A stretch of 22,864 bases of DNA from Bacteroidales bacterium (GCA_003557765.1 PWNO01000292.1:1-22864), one strand, 5' to 3'; counted from the first letter of the stretch, positions 7,863 through 14,436 are shown. Notes: a model not told the origin generated them from the sequence alone. A program made the numbers and translations.

Positions 7863-8089
7863 GTGTTTATAATTTTGTAAAAAACAGGTAATCAATGCTT
7901 TGTGTTTTTGGTTTCTGGAACCCACAAATGCACGCAAATGGGGTCACAAATGCACACAAATGCTTCGGCCGAAAGCAAACTGCTGGCAGCCCATGTGCCG
8001 GACAGCCCAGGTGCTGTCCTGACATCTTTGGGCCTTGCAACACAAATACCCGGGGTGGGGTGTATCGTGGTTTCATTGAATCAGCCATC
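7863..8089. repeat. hisG-hisD spacer with CACAAATGCACAC repeats and hairpins
   Basis: CACAAATGCACGCAAATG (7923-7940) is followed at 7943 by a near-identical CACAAATGCACACAAATG. A palindrome TTCGGCCGAA (7963-7972) and a 7-bp hairpin GGACAGC/GCTGTCC (8000-8006 and 8013-8019, 6-nt loop) follow. The leading sequence ATGCTTTGTGTTTTTGG (7894-7910) recurs at 3200 in the hisA-hisF spacer. Plus-strand reading frames across here have no recognisable protein features. It is transcribed within the his operon, between hisG and hisD. Confidence 0.65.
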
Positions 8090-8953
8090 TCAGGTCACCA
8101 TATTCTCAATGGGCACCACCAGGATGCCTTCGGCTCCTGCAGCTTTCAATCGGTCAATAACATCCCAGAAATCATCTTCGCTGATAACAGAATGCAAGGA
8201 ATACCAGCCTTTTTCAGCGAGCGGCATCATGGTGGGGCTTTTAATACCGGGAATCAGGGAAATGATCTGCTCCAGCCTGTTTTCCGGTGCGTTAAGCAGG
8301 ATATACTTGTTGTGGGCTGCTTTCTGCACGGAACGGATTCTGAATAACAGCTGATCCAATAAACCCTGTATCTCTTGCGGCAGGCTGGTGCCGGCGATCA
8401 TGACCGCCTCACTTTGCAATACCGTTTCAACTTCTTTAAGCCCATTGCTTAACAACGTGCTGCCAGAGCTGACAATCTCAAAAATGGCATCTGCCAATCC
8501 CAAGCCCGGGGTGACCTCCACAGACCCGCTTATGGGATGGATTTCTGCATCTAAACCATTTTCCCTGATGAATTTTTCAAGCAACACAGGGTAAGAGGTC
8601 GCAATACGTTTGCTGTTCAGTGCTTCTTTACCCGGATAGTCCATATCTCTGGGGATGGCCACCGACAACCGGCATTTTGAAAAGCCCAGACGCTGAATCA
8701 CTTCCACCGTCTTGTCTTTCTCAAGCACCTCATTGAGGCCCAGGATGCCTGCATCTGCAACACCATCCTCTACATATTGCGGAATGTCATCGTCACGCAG
8801 AAAAATCAGCTCGAGGGGAAACCCATTTGTATTGGCCTTCAGCTTGTTGTTGCCGTTTTGAATACGGATGCCGCATTTTTTCAGCAACCTGATTGAGTCC
8901 TCACTAAGTCGGCCACTTTTTTGAATGGCCATTGTCAATTTTTTCATTTGCAT
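8090..8953 (-). CDS. hisG: ATP phosphoribosyltransferase HisG (long form)
   Basis: HisG condenses ATP and PRPP, the first committed and feedback-inhibited step of histidine synthesis. The 287-residue length fits the long HisG form with a C-terminal ACT-like regulatory domain (about residues 215-287, ending EGILVVPIENMV). N-terminal MAIQKSGRLSEDSIRLLKKCGI, VADAGILGLNEV and the PRPP loop region EIVSSGSTLLSNGL are characteristic. Starts at 8953 and 8947 (MKKLTMAIQ) are equally plausible. A longer in-frame start at 9100 would overlap the second His-rich leader and has no homology, so I reject it. As first gene of the operon it lies directly downstream of the leader attenuator(s). Confidence 0.97.
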   Translation of the reverse strand: MQMKKLTMAIQKSGRLSEDSIRLLKKCGIRIQNGNNKLKANTNGFPLELIFLRDDDIPQYVEDGVADAGILGLNEVLEKDKTVEVIQRLGFSKCRLSVAIPRDMDYPGKEALNSKRIATSYPVLLEKFIRENGLDAEIHPISGSVEVTPGLGLADAIFEIVSSGSTLLSNGLKEVETVLQSEAVMIAGTSLPQEIQGLLDQLLFRIRSVQKAAHNKYILLNAPENRLEQIISLIPGIKSPTMMPLAEKGWYSLHSVISEDDFWDVIDRLKAAGAEGILVVPIENMVT

Positions 8954-8974
8954 TCTTTTTTCTGTTTTAACATT

Positions 8975-9013
8975 AAAAGAAAAAGGGAGCTTCCCTCTTT
9001 GGCGGCCCCCTTT
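8975..9013 (-). terminator. Candidate second his attenuator: two alternative hairpins plus T-rich tract
   Basis: On the minus strand AAAGGGGGC (9013-9005) can pair with GCTCCCTTT (8990-8982), nine pairs including one G-U, followed by TTCTTTT. Alternatively AAAGAGGGA (9000-8992) can pair with TCCCTTTTT (8988-8980) around a 3-nt loop. The two structures share the same 3' strand and are mutually exclusive. The element sits between the second His-rich ORF and hisG. It is a weaker terminator than the one at 9165-9195, so its function is uncertain. Confidence 0.45.
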
Positions 9014-9032
9014 GCTTGTCGTGTTTACCTGT

Positions 9033-9116
9033 TCATTGAGTAATGCACATACCCGATCTGGTCCGCCGCCTTTGGAGGGGATGGTGCAAAAGATGGGCAT
9101 GATGCATTGTGATCAT
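9033..9116 (-). CDS. Candidate second His-rich leader peptide of the his operon
   Basis: A 27-codon ORF (ATG 9116, TGA 9033-9035) begins MITMHHAHLLHHPLQRRR. Five of the eight residues from 5 to 12 are His (HHAHLLHH). It lies between the strong his terminator (9165-9195) and hisG, and is followed by the alternative hairpins at 8975-9013. The layout repeats that of the first leader, suggesting tandem attenuation. No separate promoter was seen, and the ORF is in a different frame from the hisG N-terminal extension. Its C-terminal half (RRRTRSGMCITQ) has no obvious role. Chance clustering of His codons cannot be excluded. Confidence 0.55.
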   Translation of the reverse strand: MITMHHAHLLHHPLQRRRTRSGMCITQ

Positions 9117-9164
9117 TTTTTGTTTCCGTTTTTGAATTTTTGGATCTTAGGCTTGTCTTATATT

Positions 9165-9195
9165 AAAAAAAAGGCCCCGGTGTTTGCCGGGGCCT
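9165..9195 (-). terminator. his operon attenuator terminator
   Basis: On the minus strand AGGCCCCGG (9195-9187) and CCGGGGCCT (9180-9172) form a perfect 9-bp, GC-rich stem with loop CAAACA. Eight T (9172-9165) start at the last base of the stem. It lies about 40 nt after the stop codon of the HHQHHH leader and about 210 nt before hisG, so it is a premature terminator in the his leader. A possible antiterminator is GGTGTT (9243-9238, at the leader stop) pairing with AACACC (loop plus 3' arm, 9183-9178), which is only six pairs. Confidence 0.88.
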
Positions 9196-9235
9196 GGAAT
9201 CATCTGTGGTTATTTCGTGTCCAATACAGCACCGT

Positions 9236-9292
9236 TCAACACCTTGAGGGTTGATTTACATGATGATGCTGGTGATGGAAAATATTGTTCAT
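9236..9292 (-). CDS. hisL: his operon leader peptide (HisL-type)
   Basis: An 18-codon ORF reads MNNIFHHQHHHVNQPSRC. Five of six consecutive codons are His (residues 6-11, 9277-9260). It starts about 18 nt downstream of a TAnnTTTG box and ends about 40 nt before a perfect terminator hairpin, upstream of hisG. This is the classic layout of ribosome-mediated attenuation: when charged tRNA-His is scarce the ribosome stalls on the His codons, altering leader folding and allowing transcription into hisG. The sequence 9254-9236 can itself fold as TCAACCC/GGTGTTGA with a bulge, equivalent to a 1:2 pause hairpin. The peptide has no expected function of its own. Confidence 0.87.
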   Translation of the reverse strand: MNNIFHHQHHHVNQPSRC

Positions 9293-9310
9293 GATGCGCT
9301 TTTGATGGTA

Positions 9311-9318
9311 CAAATGTA
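9311..9318 (-). promoter_or_regulatory. his operon promoter -7 box
   Basis: TACATTTG on the minus strand (9318-9311) fits the Bacteroidota -7 consensus TAnnTTTG exactly. Transcription would begin at about 9305, leaving a short 5' UTR ahead of the leader ATG at 9292. No good TTTG -33 box is seen at the usual 19-21 nt distance; the sequence there is TTTCGTTTT. Confidence 0.6.
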
Positions 9319-9492
9319 GTATTATTTTGATAAAACGAAAATTAATTCCAAATGTTTAATCTTGCCTGTATTATTTATGTTTTTACTTCATGTGAGATGC
9401 GGGGCGTTGGAAACCGCGTTGTTAAAAGACCTGCTTTTGGTTTTTTTTCATGGAAATCCTGTCAAATGCTGGTTTGGTTCCGTGCTGTAAGG
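9319..9492. other. Spacer between aroA and the his promoter
   Basis: About 170 bp of AT-rich sequence lies after the aroA stop and before the his promoter. On the minus strand it contains AAAAAAAACCAAAAGC but no stem-loop followed by a T run, so I see no intrinsic terminator for aroA. Read-through from aroA into the his leader would still meet the 9165-9195 terminator. Confidence 0.5.
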
Positions 9493-10764
9493 TCATCTTT
9501 TGATATTTGCAAGGTCATCAAAGAAATTAGGATAAGATTTATTTACGGCCTCTGCCTGCGCAATGCTTACGGGCCCCTCACCGCTGAGGGCGCTTACTGC
9601 GGCGGCCATCGCGATCCGGTGATCACCGTGCGAATGCACCCTGGCTGATCCGGGCTTACCACCTTTGATGCACATGGTATCCTCCTCAACCCAGATGTCG
9701 ACGCCCATATTTGAAAAGACATCGGTAAGTGATGCTGCCCGGTTGCTTTCCTTGCTTTGCAGACGATTTACCCCGCTGATCCTGCTTGTTCCGCTGCAAT
9801 GTGCGGCCAGGGCTACCAAGGGCGGAAACAGGTCCGGACAATCGGTGGCATCAAATGAAAAAGCTTTCAGTTCGCCCTTTGCGACACGGATTCCACCAGC
9901 AGGAAAAGAAAGCACAGCTCCCGATGCCTTAAGTGCCTCCAGTATGCGTTTGTCACCCTGGGTTGAGTCCGTCTGTAAGTTTTCTACTAAGACCTGGCCG
10001 GCGATGGCTCCCGCTACCAAAAAGAAAGCTGCTCCACTCCAATCGCCCTCCACATGAAATGTGCACGCCTCATAAGCTTGTCCGGAAGGGATGAAAAAGT
10101 AACTGTAGTCCTCCCGGATTATATTTGCTCCAAACTTTTGCATCATGTCAATGGTCATGTCAATATAAGGTTTGCTTTTCAGGTGGTGTACATGCAGGTG
10201 AAGTTCATTTTCAGCGAGAGGAGCGGCAAGCAGGATTCCCGTGAGGACCTGGGAGCCCTGCGAACCATCAATGTGTACGTGTCCACCCTTAACGGGTCCT
10301 TTCAAATACAGGGGAGGCTTTCCCCGGTTAGTGGTACACTGCACACCAAGGGCTTGCAATGATTTCGCTGTTGCCTCCATGGGGCGATTCAGCAGGCTTC
10401 CATGGCCTGTCATACATACTTCATCAGAAAAAGTGGAGGCGATACCTGAAAACATTCTGAATGACAACCCCGATTCCCCACAATTTAATGGTTCCCCGGG
10501 TGTCCTGATTCCACCTTTGACATGCAAAGTCTCGTTATCCCAATGAACGGCTGCGCCCAATTTGCGGGAAACATCAATGGCCGCCAATACATCATCGGAC
10601 TCACCCGGGTTGATGATGCGGGAATTGCCATTGGTGATGCTGGCTATAGCAATGGCTCTTTGCGCCACACTTTTAGAGGGCGGAGCCTTTATGTGTCCGC
10701 TTACTGATGAAGGCGTGCTTATTTCTGTCATTGGTTTGCCCATATGGGTCATTTGTGTTTTCAT
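9493..10764 (-). CDS. aroA: 3-phosphoshikimate 1-carboxyvinyltransferase (EPSP synthase)
   Basis: The 423-residue product transfers enolpyruvyl from PEP to shikimate 3-phosphate, the sixth step of the shikimate pathway. Recognisable elements are APPSKSVAQRAIAIAS at the N-terminus (the substrate-binding Lys/Ser motif), NCGESGLSFRMFSG (usually LGNAGTA-like, so divergent here), and HSHGDHRIAMAAAVSAL near the C-terminus. I chose ATG 10764 because it follows AGGAATACCTGATA; other in-frame ATGs at 10752, 10743 and 10731 are possible, and homology begins after MTEIS. A TTG at 10782 is less likely. It follows aroF by about 44 bp and is the last gene of the tyrA-aroF-aroA operon. Confidence 0.93.
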   Translation of the reverse strand: MKTQMTHMGKPMTEISTPSSVSGHIKAPPSKSVAQRAIAIASITNGNSRIINPGESDDVLAAIDVSRKLGAAVHWDNETLHVKGGIRTPGEPLNCGESGLSFRMFSGIASTFSDEVCMTGHGSLLNRPMEATAKSLQALGVQCTTNRGKPPLYLKGPVKGGHVHIDGSQGSQVLTGILLAAPLAENELHLHVHHLKSKPYIDMTIDMMQKFGANIIREDYSYFFIPSGQAYEACTFHVEGDWSGAAFFLVAGAIAGQVLVENLQTDSTQGDKRILEALKASGAVLSFPAGGIRVAKGELKAFSFDATDCPDLFPPLVALAAHCSGTSRISGVNRLQSKESNRAASLTDVFSNMGVDIWVEEDTMCIKGGKPGSARVHSHGDHRIAMAAAVSALSGEGPVSIAQAEAVNKSYPNFFDDLANIKR

Positions 10765-10808
10765 TATCAGGTATTCCTGCAAGAAAAAATTAGCTACGCC
10801 ATGACAAG

Positions 10809-11618
10809 TTAAGCTGATATTTTTAATCTGCTAGTCATAAGCTGTTCAAATGCTTTTGGAGTCAACTGTTGTTTTGCATCACTCATCGCTTTTTCCGGGT
10901 CAGGGTGCACTTCTACCATCAGCCCGTCGAAACGCATAAGCATGGCCCGGCGGGTGATATGTGGGATCAGCTCACGTTTCCCGGCAATATGGCTGGGGTC
11001 ACATAGTACAGGTATCCCGGGAAGTTGTTTTTTTAGCCATACGGGGATTGCCCATTGTGGCATATTCCGGTAGCGCGTTTTTGCACAGCTTGAAAATCCC
11101 CTGTGAATGGCCACGATATCCTTTATACCGGCAGCACTGATTCTTTCAATGGCCCCAAGCCAGAGTCCGGCGTCCGGGTTAACCGGGTTTTTGATGCATA
11201 CTTTCACATCAGCCCCCTGCAATGCATCTGCAATTTCCTGCGTGGCAAAAGGATTGGCAGTTGTCCGTGCACCAATCCACAAACAGTCGATGCCGTATTT
11301 CAGGGCCTCATATACATGCGTAGTAGTAGCTACTTCCGTAGCCGTCATTAAACCTGTTTCTTCCTTGACGCACTTAAGCCAGCGAAGCCCTTTGTTGCCC
11401 ACACCTTCAAAGTTTCCGGGCCGGGTCCGGGGCTTCCAAATACCAGCCCGAAAAAAATCAGTATGGCCACCTGCAGCCAGCATGCCTGCTACACGCATAA
11501 TCTGCTCCTCCGACTCAGCGCTGCAAGGCCCCGCAATAATCAGTTGCTTCTGCCTGGCAGCAGGTTGTCTTTGCTGCTGCACAGTTCGTTCTTTTAATTC
11601 CATGATGGCATCGTTCAT
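10809..11618 (-). CDS. aroF: 3-deoxy-7-phosphoheptulonate (DAHP) synthase, stand-alone, class I beta type
   Basis: The 269-residue protein condenses PEP and erythrose 4-phosphate, the entry reaction of the shikimate pathway. Active-site features are visible: metal-ligand Cys32 in AGPCSAES, Lys62/Arg64 in WKPRTRPGNFEG, IGARTTANPF (115-124), CIKNPVNP, His172 in IHRGFSS, and CDPSHIAGKR near residue 220. Many Bacteroidia homologues carry a C-terminal type II chorismate mutase domain; this protein stops after the barrel, so that domain is absent. No N-terminal ACT or other regulatory domain is visible, consistent with control by the tyrosine attenuator upstream. The start overlaps the tyrA stop by four bases (ATGA). 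Confidence 0.95.
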   Translation of the reverse strand: MNDAIMELKERTVQQQRQPAARQKQLIIAGPCSAESEEQIMRVAGMLAAGGHTDFFRAGIWKPRTRPGNFEGVGNKGLRWLKCVKEETGLMTATEVATTTHVYEALKYGIDCLWIGARTTANPFATQEIADALQGADVKVCIKNPVNPDAGLWLGAIERISAAGIKDIVAIHRGFSSCAKTRYRNMPQWAIPVWLKKQLPGIPVLCDPSHIAGKRELIPHITRRAMLMRFDGLMVEVHPDPEKAMSDAKQQLTPKAFEQLMTSRLKISA

Positions 11619-12472
11619 TTGATTACTGTTTCAATTTTATTTGATTCCCTGATGAGTTCAATCATTTTATGGTTATCCATCTCTATGAGATGGTCTTTGA
11701 ACAGCTCCAGTTTGTTGATGTAGGTTTGCAAAACAGCCAGAATATGCTGATTGTTTTGCCTGAAAATGGGAGCCCACATCTCGGCGGAGCTTTTTGCAAG
11801 CCGAACGGCTGAAGCAAACCCCCCTCCGGCAAGTCGACAAATGTTGCCCTGGTCTTTTTCACTTTCCTGCACACAAAGTGATAAGGCAAAGGATGCCAGG
11901 TGAGAAAGGTGAGACACATAAGCAGCACTGGCATCATGCGCAGCAGCATCCATATAAGTGATGCGCATATTGAGCATCTGAAATAAGTTGTTGGTTTGCG
12001 CAACAGCCTCATTATCACTATCTTCTTTGTCGCAAATGATCAGGTAATGATTGTCGAACAGGCCGCTGAGAGCTGCACCTGGACCGGATTTTTCAATTCC
12101 GGCCATGGGGTGTGCAGCGACATAAGCTTTCCTGTTGGGATGATTGCGCACGCAGGAAATGATTTCTGCCTTGGTGGATCCCGTATCCGTGACCACTTTA
12201 TCGCTGCCCTGCATCATATCAAGTATCGCTGGCAGAAGCTGCATGATGACATCCACGGGGGTGCACAACACCATGATATCGGATTTTGCAACAGCTTCTT
12301 CCAGGGCCAGGCCTTCATCTATGATGCCTTGTTGCAGTGCGGTTGCTATGTGATCAGCGTTGGCGTCAACGCCGATCAGCTTTTTGACAAACCCTGCCTT
12401 CTTTAAATCAATGGCCATTGATCCGCCGATCAATCCAAGGCCTATGATGCCTACTGTTTCTGTGCTAGTCAT
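11615..12472 (-). CDS. tyrA: Prephenate dehydrogenase TyrA
   Basis: The 285-residue enzyme oxidatively decarboxylates prephenate to 4-hydroxyphenylpyruvate, the committed step to tyrosine. The NAD-binding Rossmann motif GLGLIGGSMA is at residues 11-20. DTGSTKAEI, AAHPMAGIEKSGPGAA (substrate-binding His) and GGGFASAVRLAKSSAEMW are family motifs in the expected order. No fused chorismate mutase or ACT domain is visible. I chose ATG 12472 because Rossmann homology starts at once; the in-frame extension to 12520 reads KNQSVEKYKH and lacks homology. It is the first gene after the Tyr-rich leader and is translationally coupled to aroF. Confidence 0.96.
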   Translation of the reverse strand: MTSTETVGIIGLGLIGGSMAIDLKKAGFVKKLIGVDANADHIATALQQGIIDEGLALEEAVAKSDIMVLCTPVDVIMQLLPAILDMMQGSDKVVTDTGSTKAEIISCVRNHPNRKAYVAAHPMAGIEKSGPGAALSGLFDNHYLIICDKEDSDNEAVAQTNNLFQMLNMRITYMDAAAHDASAAYVSHLSHLASFALSLCVQESEKDQGNICRLAGGGFASAVRLAKSSAEMWAPIFRQNNQHILAVLQTYINKLELFKDHLIEMDNHKMIELIRESNKIETVIK

Positions 12473-12527
12473 GTGTTTATATTTTTCAACTGATTGGTTT
12501 TTTGATATTTGTGCTTTCAACAGGACT

Positions 12528-12586
12528 GCTATTGGCTTTTAGCATTTACCTTTCTTGCCAACAGCCAATAGCTAATAGCCAAAAGC
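12528..12586. repeat. Inverted/direct AGCCAATAGC repeat in the tyrA leader
   Basis: GCTATTGGCT (12528-12537) and AGCCAATAGC (12563-12572) are perfect 10-bp inverted arms separated by 25 nt. The second arm continues with GCTAATAGCCAAAAGCC, related 7-bp units GCCAATA, GCTAATA and GCCAAAA. It lies between the attenuator and tyrA and can fold as a large hairpin in the mRNA. There is no T tract after it on the minus strand, so it is not a terminator. Confidence 0.65.
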
Positions 12587-12701
12587 CTACTTAGTCCAAA
12601 AGCCCCCGTAACAATAATCGTCCCTCCCTGTTTGTCAATGTGGGTTGGCATGGCTCGGTTCATTGCTTTTATTATTCTGGTTGTTTGTGTTGTTGATGGA
12701 T

Positions 12702-12731
12702 AAAAAAAAGCCCCGCTCTGGCGGGGCTTTT
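12702..12731 (-). terminator. tyrA-aroF-aroA attenuator terminator
   Basis: On the minus strand GCCCCGC (12727-12721) and GCGGGGC (12716-12710) form a perfect 7-bp GC stem with loop CAGA. The stem is extended by A/T pairs (AAAA with TTTT), and eight T follow (12709-12702). It lies about 40 nt after the stop of the Tyr-rich leader. GGGGCT at the leader stop (12776-12771) is an exact complement of AGCCCC in the 5' arm (12728-12723), giving a straightforward antiterminator. Confidence 0.9.
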
Positions 12732-12768
12732 GAGATAAAGACAATATGGTTTTCGGCACATAGATCGA

Positions 12769-12837
12769 TCAGCCCCTTTGGTATTTTACAAAGTAGTAAT
12801 AGTAGCTGATGTAATATGTGCGGCTCAAATTGGTCAT
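12769..12837 (-). CDS. Tyrosine-rich leader peptide of the tyrA-aroF-aroA operon
   Basis: A 22-codon ORF (ATG 12837, TGA 12769-12771) begins MTNLSRT. Residues 8-19 read YYISYYYYFVKY: seven Tyr and one Phe in twelve codons. It is followed by a perfect intrinsic terminator and then by tyrA, aroF and aroA, whose products make tyrosine precursors. The stop-codon region (AGG GGC TGA) holds GGGGCT, complementary to the 5' arm of the terminator. A ribosome stalled on Tyr codons would leave this segment free to form the antiterminator; a ribosome reaching the stop would cover it and let the terminator form. This matches tRNA-Tyr-sensing attenuation. The peptide itself probably has no function. Confidence 0.88.
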   Translation of the reverse strand: MTNLSRTYYISYYYYFVKYQRG

Positions 12838-12855
12838 TGTTGTCACTTTGATTTG

Positions 12856-12890
12856 CAATAGTAAACACTTTTTCTGTAAAAAACAACAAA
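12856..12890 (-). promoter_or_regulatory. Promoter of the tyr leader operon
   Basis: On the minus strand TTTGTTG (12890-12884) is followed after 20 nt by TACTATTG (12863-12856), one mismatch from the Bacteroidota -7 box TAnnTTTG. Spacing fits the -33/-7 architecture. Transcription would start near 12849, about 12 nt before the leader ATG. Confidence 0.55.
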
Positions 12891-12972
12891 CCATGAAAAA
12901 AATTCAGCTTGATCTGGTGATTACCTGGTCATCATTAGCAGAACCAGTGTGATGCCTGGCCATTTGTCATGT

Positions 12973-14436
12973 TTATTTTTTCATTGGCACATTTTTAAGC
13001 ACTTCAATGGTAAGATCCCAGAACTTCTCCACACTGGCGACTTCAATGCGTTCATCCGGAGAATGAGCTCCTTTAATCTCCGGGCCATAGGAAATCATGT
13101 CCATTCCAGGGTACTTTTCACCGATGATGCCACACTCCAGTCCGGCATGAATTACAAGCACTTCGGCCTTCTCGCTGAAGAGTTTTTCGTGGGCTTTGCT
13201 TGTGATGGCCAGGATTTCGGAATTCATGTCCGGCTCCCACCCGGGGTAGCCGTCTCCGTGCTTCACGCGGGCACCTGCCAGATGGAATACACTGGCGACC
13301 ATATCCGCAATGTCACGTTTGGCGGTTTCCACGGAGCTGCGCTGACTCGTTACCACGATAATTTCCTTATCTGTGGTTTTCACCGATGCCAGGTTGGTAG
13401 ATGTTTCCACCAGGTTGGGTATGTCTGCCGACCAGGCCATCACGCCATGCGGACAGGCGTAAAGGGCATTTAGCAGGTGATTTTGTGTGTCGCTGCCCAG
13501 CAATGTTGCAGGCATCTCAGCTTCTTGCACCTGCACTGTCATGTCGGGCTCGTTGGTTTTCATTGCGGCCTGCATCTCTCTGCCAAGTTCCAGGCAAAGA
13601 TCCCGAAATGCCTTTTTGTTCCGCTTGGGTACGGTAACCAGGGCAAAAGCCTCTCTGGCGATGGCATTGTGCAGGTTACCTCCTTTCAATTCTGCGACCC
13701 GGACATCAAACATCCGTTCTGCATTCCACAGGATGCGATTAATCACTTTAATTGCATTCCCGCGTCCGCGATGGATGTCATCACCGGAATGACCACCCTG
13801 CAAGCCGGTCACAGAGAGCTTATAGGCATCATGATCCTTTTCCGGTTCCACCTGCTTTTTATCAAAAGTAATCAAGGTATCTGTTCCACCAGCACATCCG
13901 ATGAAAAGCTGTCCATCATCCTCAGAATCAAGATTCAGCAGGATACGGCTTTCCAGCATGCCCTTTTCCAGGTTAAAGGCACCGGTAAGTCCGGTTTCTT
14001 CATCCACTGTAAATAAGCACTCAATTGGGCCATGGGCAATATCATCAGCCTCAAGCACGGCCAGCTGGGTGGCCATGCCTATCCCGTCATCTGCTCCGAG
14101 TGTCGTTCCCGTGCCTTTTACCCAGCCATCTTCGATCCTTGGCTTGATGGGATCTTTGTCAAAATCATGATCGACGCCTTCATTTTTTTCACACACCATG
14201 TCTACATGGCTTTGAAGTACCACAGAGGCGCGATCTTCGTAACCCGGGCTGGCAGGTTTTCGAATCACCAGGTTGCCCGCCTTATCCTGGATGTGATCCA
14301 GCTTGTGTTTTTTCGCAAAATCAATCAAGAAAGCCAGAATGCGTTCTTCTTTCTTCGAAGGGCGGGGAATCTGGCAAATATCCTCAAAAAGTTCCCATAA
14401 CCTTTTGGGCTTTAATTCCTCCAGAACTCTTGTCAT
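12973..14436 (-). CDS. pepD: Aminoacyl-histidine dipeptidase (PepD-type, M20C)
   Basis: This 487-residue cytosolic metallopeptidase family hydrolyses dipeptides such as carnosine-type Xaa-His. The di-zinc site can be followed in order: His77-x-Asp79 in LQSHVDMVCEKN, bridging Asp116 in TLGADDGIGMA, Glu146/Glu147 in FTVDEETGLTGA, then LNLDSEDDGQLFIGCAGG and GGHSGDDIHRGRGNAIK in the lid/dimerisation domain. The C-terminal IHAGLECGIIGEKYPGMDMISYGP matches the family. Length is normal. The gene lies upstream of the tyr leader on the same strand. No intrinsic terminator was found in the roughly 80 bp after it, before the tyr promoter. Confidence 0.96.
   Translation of the reverse strand: MTRVLEELKPKRLWELFEDICQIPRPSKKEERILAFLIDFAKKHKLDHIQDKAGNLVIRKPASPGYEDRASVVLQSHVDMVCEKNEGVDHDFDKDPIKPRIEDGWVKGTGTTLGADDGIGMATQLAVLEADDIAHGPIECLFTVDEETGLTGAFNLEKGMLESRILLNLDSEDDGQLFIGCAGGTDTLITFDKKQVEPEKDHDAYKLSVTGLQGGHSGDDIHRGRGNAIKVINRILWNAERMFDVRVAELKGGNLHNAIAREAFALVTVPKRNKKAFRDLCLELGREMQAAMKTNEPDMTVQVQEAEMPATLLGSDTQNHLLNALYACPHGVMAWSADIPNLVETSTNLASVKTTDKEIIVVTSQRSSVETAKRDIADMVASVFHLAGARVKHGDGYPGWEPDMNSEILAITSKAHEKLFSEKAEVLVIHAGLECGIIGEKYPGMDMISYGPEIKGAHSPDERIEVASVEKFWDLTIEVLKNVPMKK

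Noticed and set aside
7895..8354. Two overlapping plus-strand 150-codon ORFs in the hisG-hisD spacer
   Set aside because: Most of their length is antisense to hisG, the rest is repeat sequence, and no protein family features are visible.
8954..9100. N-terminal extension of hisG to an ATG at 9100
   Set aside because: The added 49 residues show no HisG homology, overlap the second His-rich ORF and run through the candidate attenuator hairpins. HisG homology begins at MKKLTMAIQ.
12763..12774. TGATCGATC near-palindrome after the Tyr leader stop as an operator
   Set aside because: It is short and overlaps the better-supported antiterminator segment. No matching site was seen elsewhere.
12529..12889. 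Minus-strand ORFs of 76 and 84 codons across the tyr leader
   Set aside because: They cross the terminator hairpin and repeat and lack homology. The 22-codon Tyr-rich ORF in another frame explains the region better.
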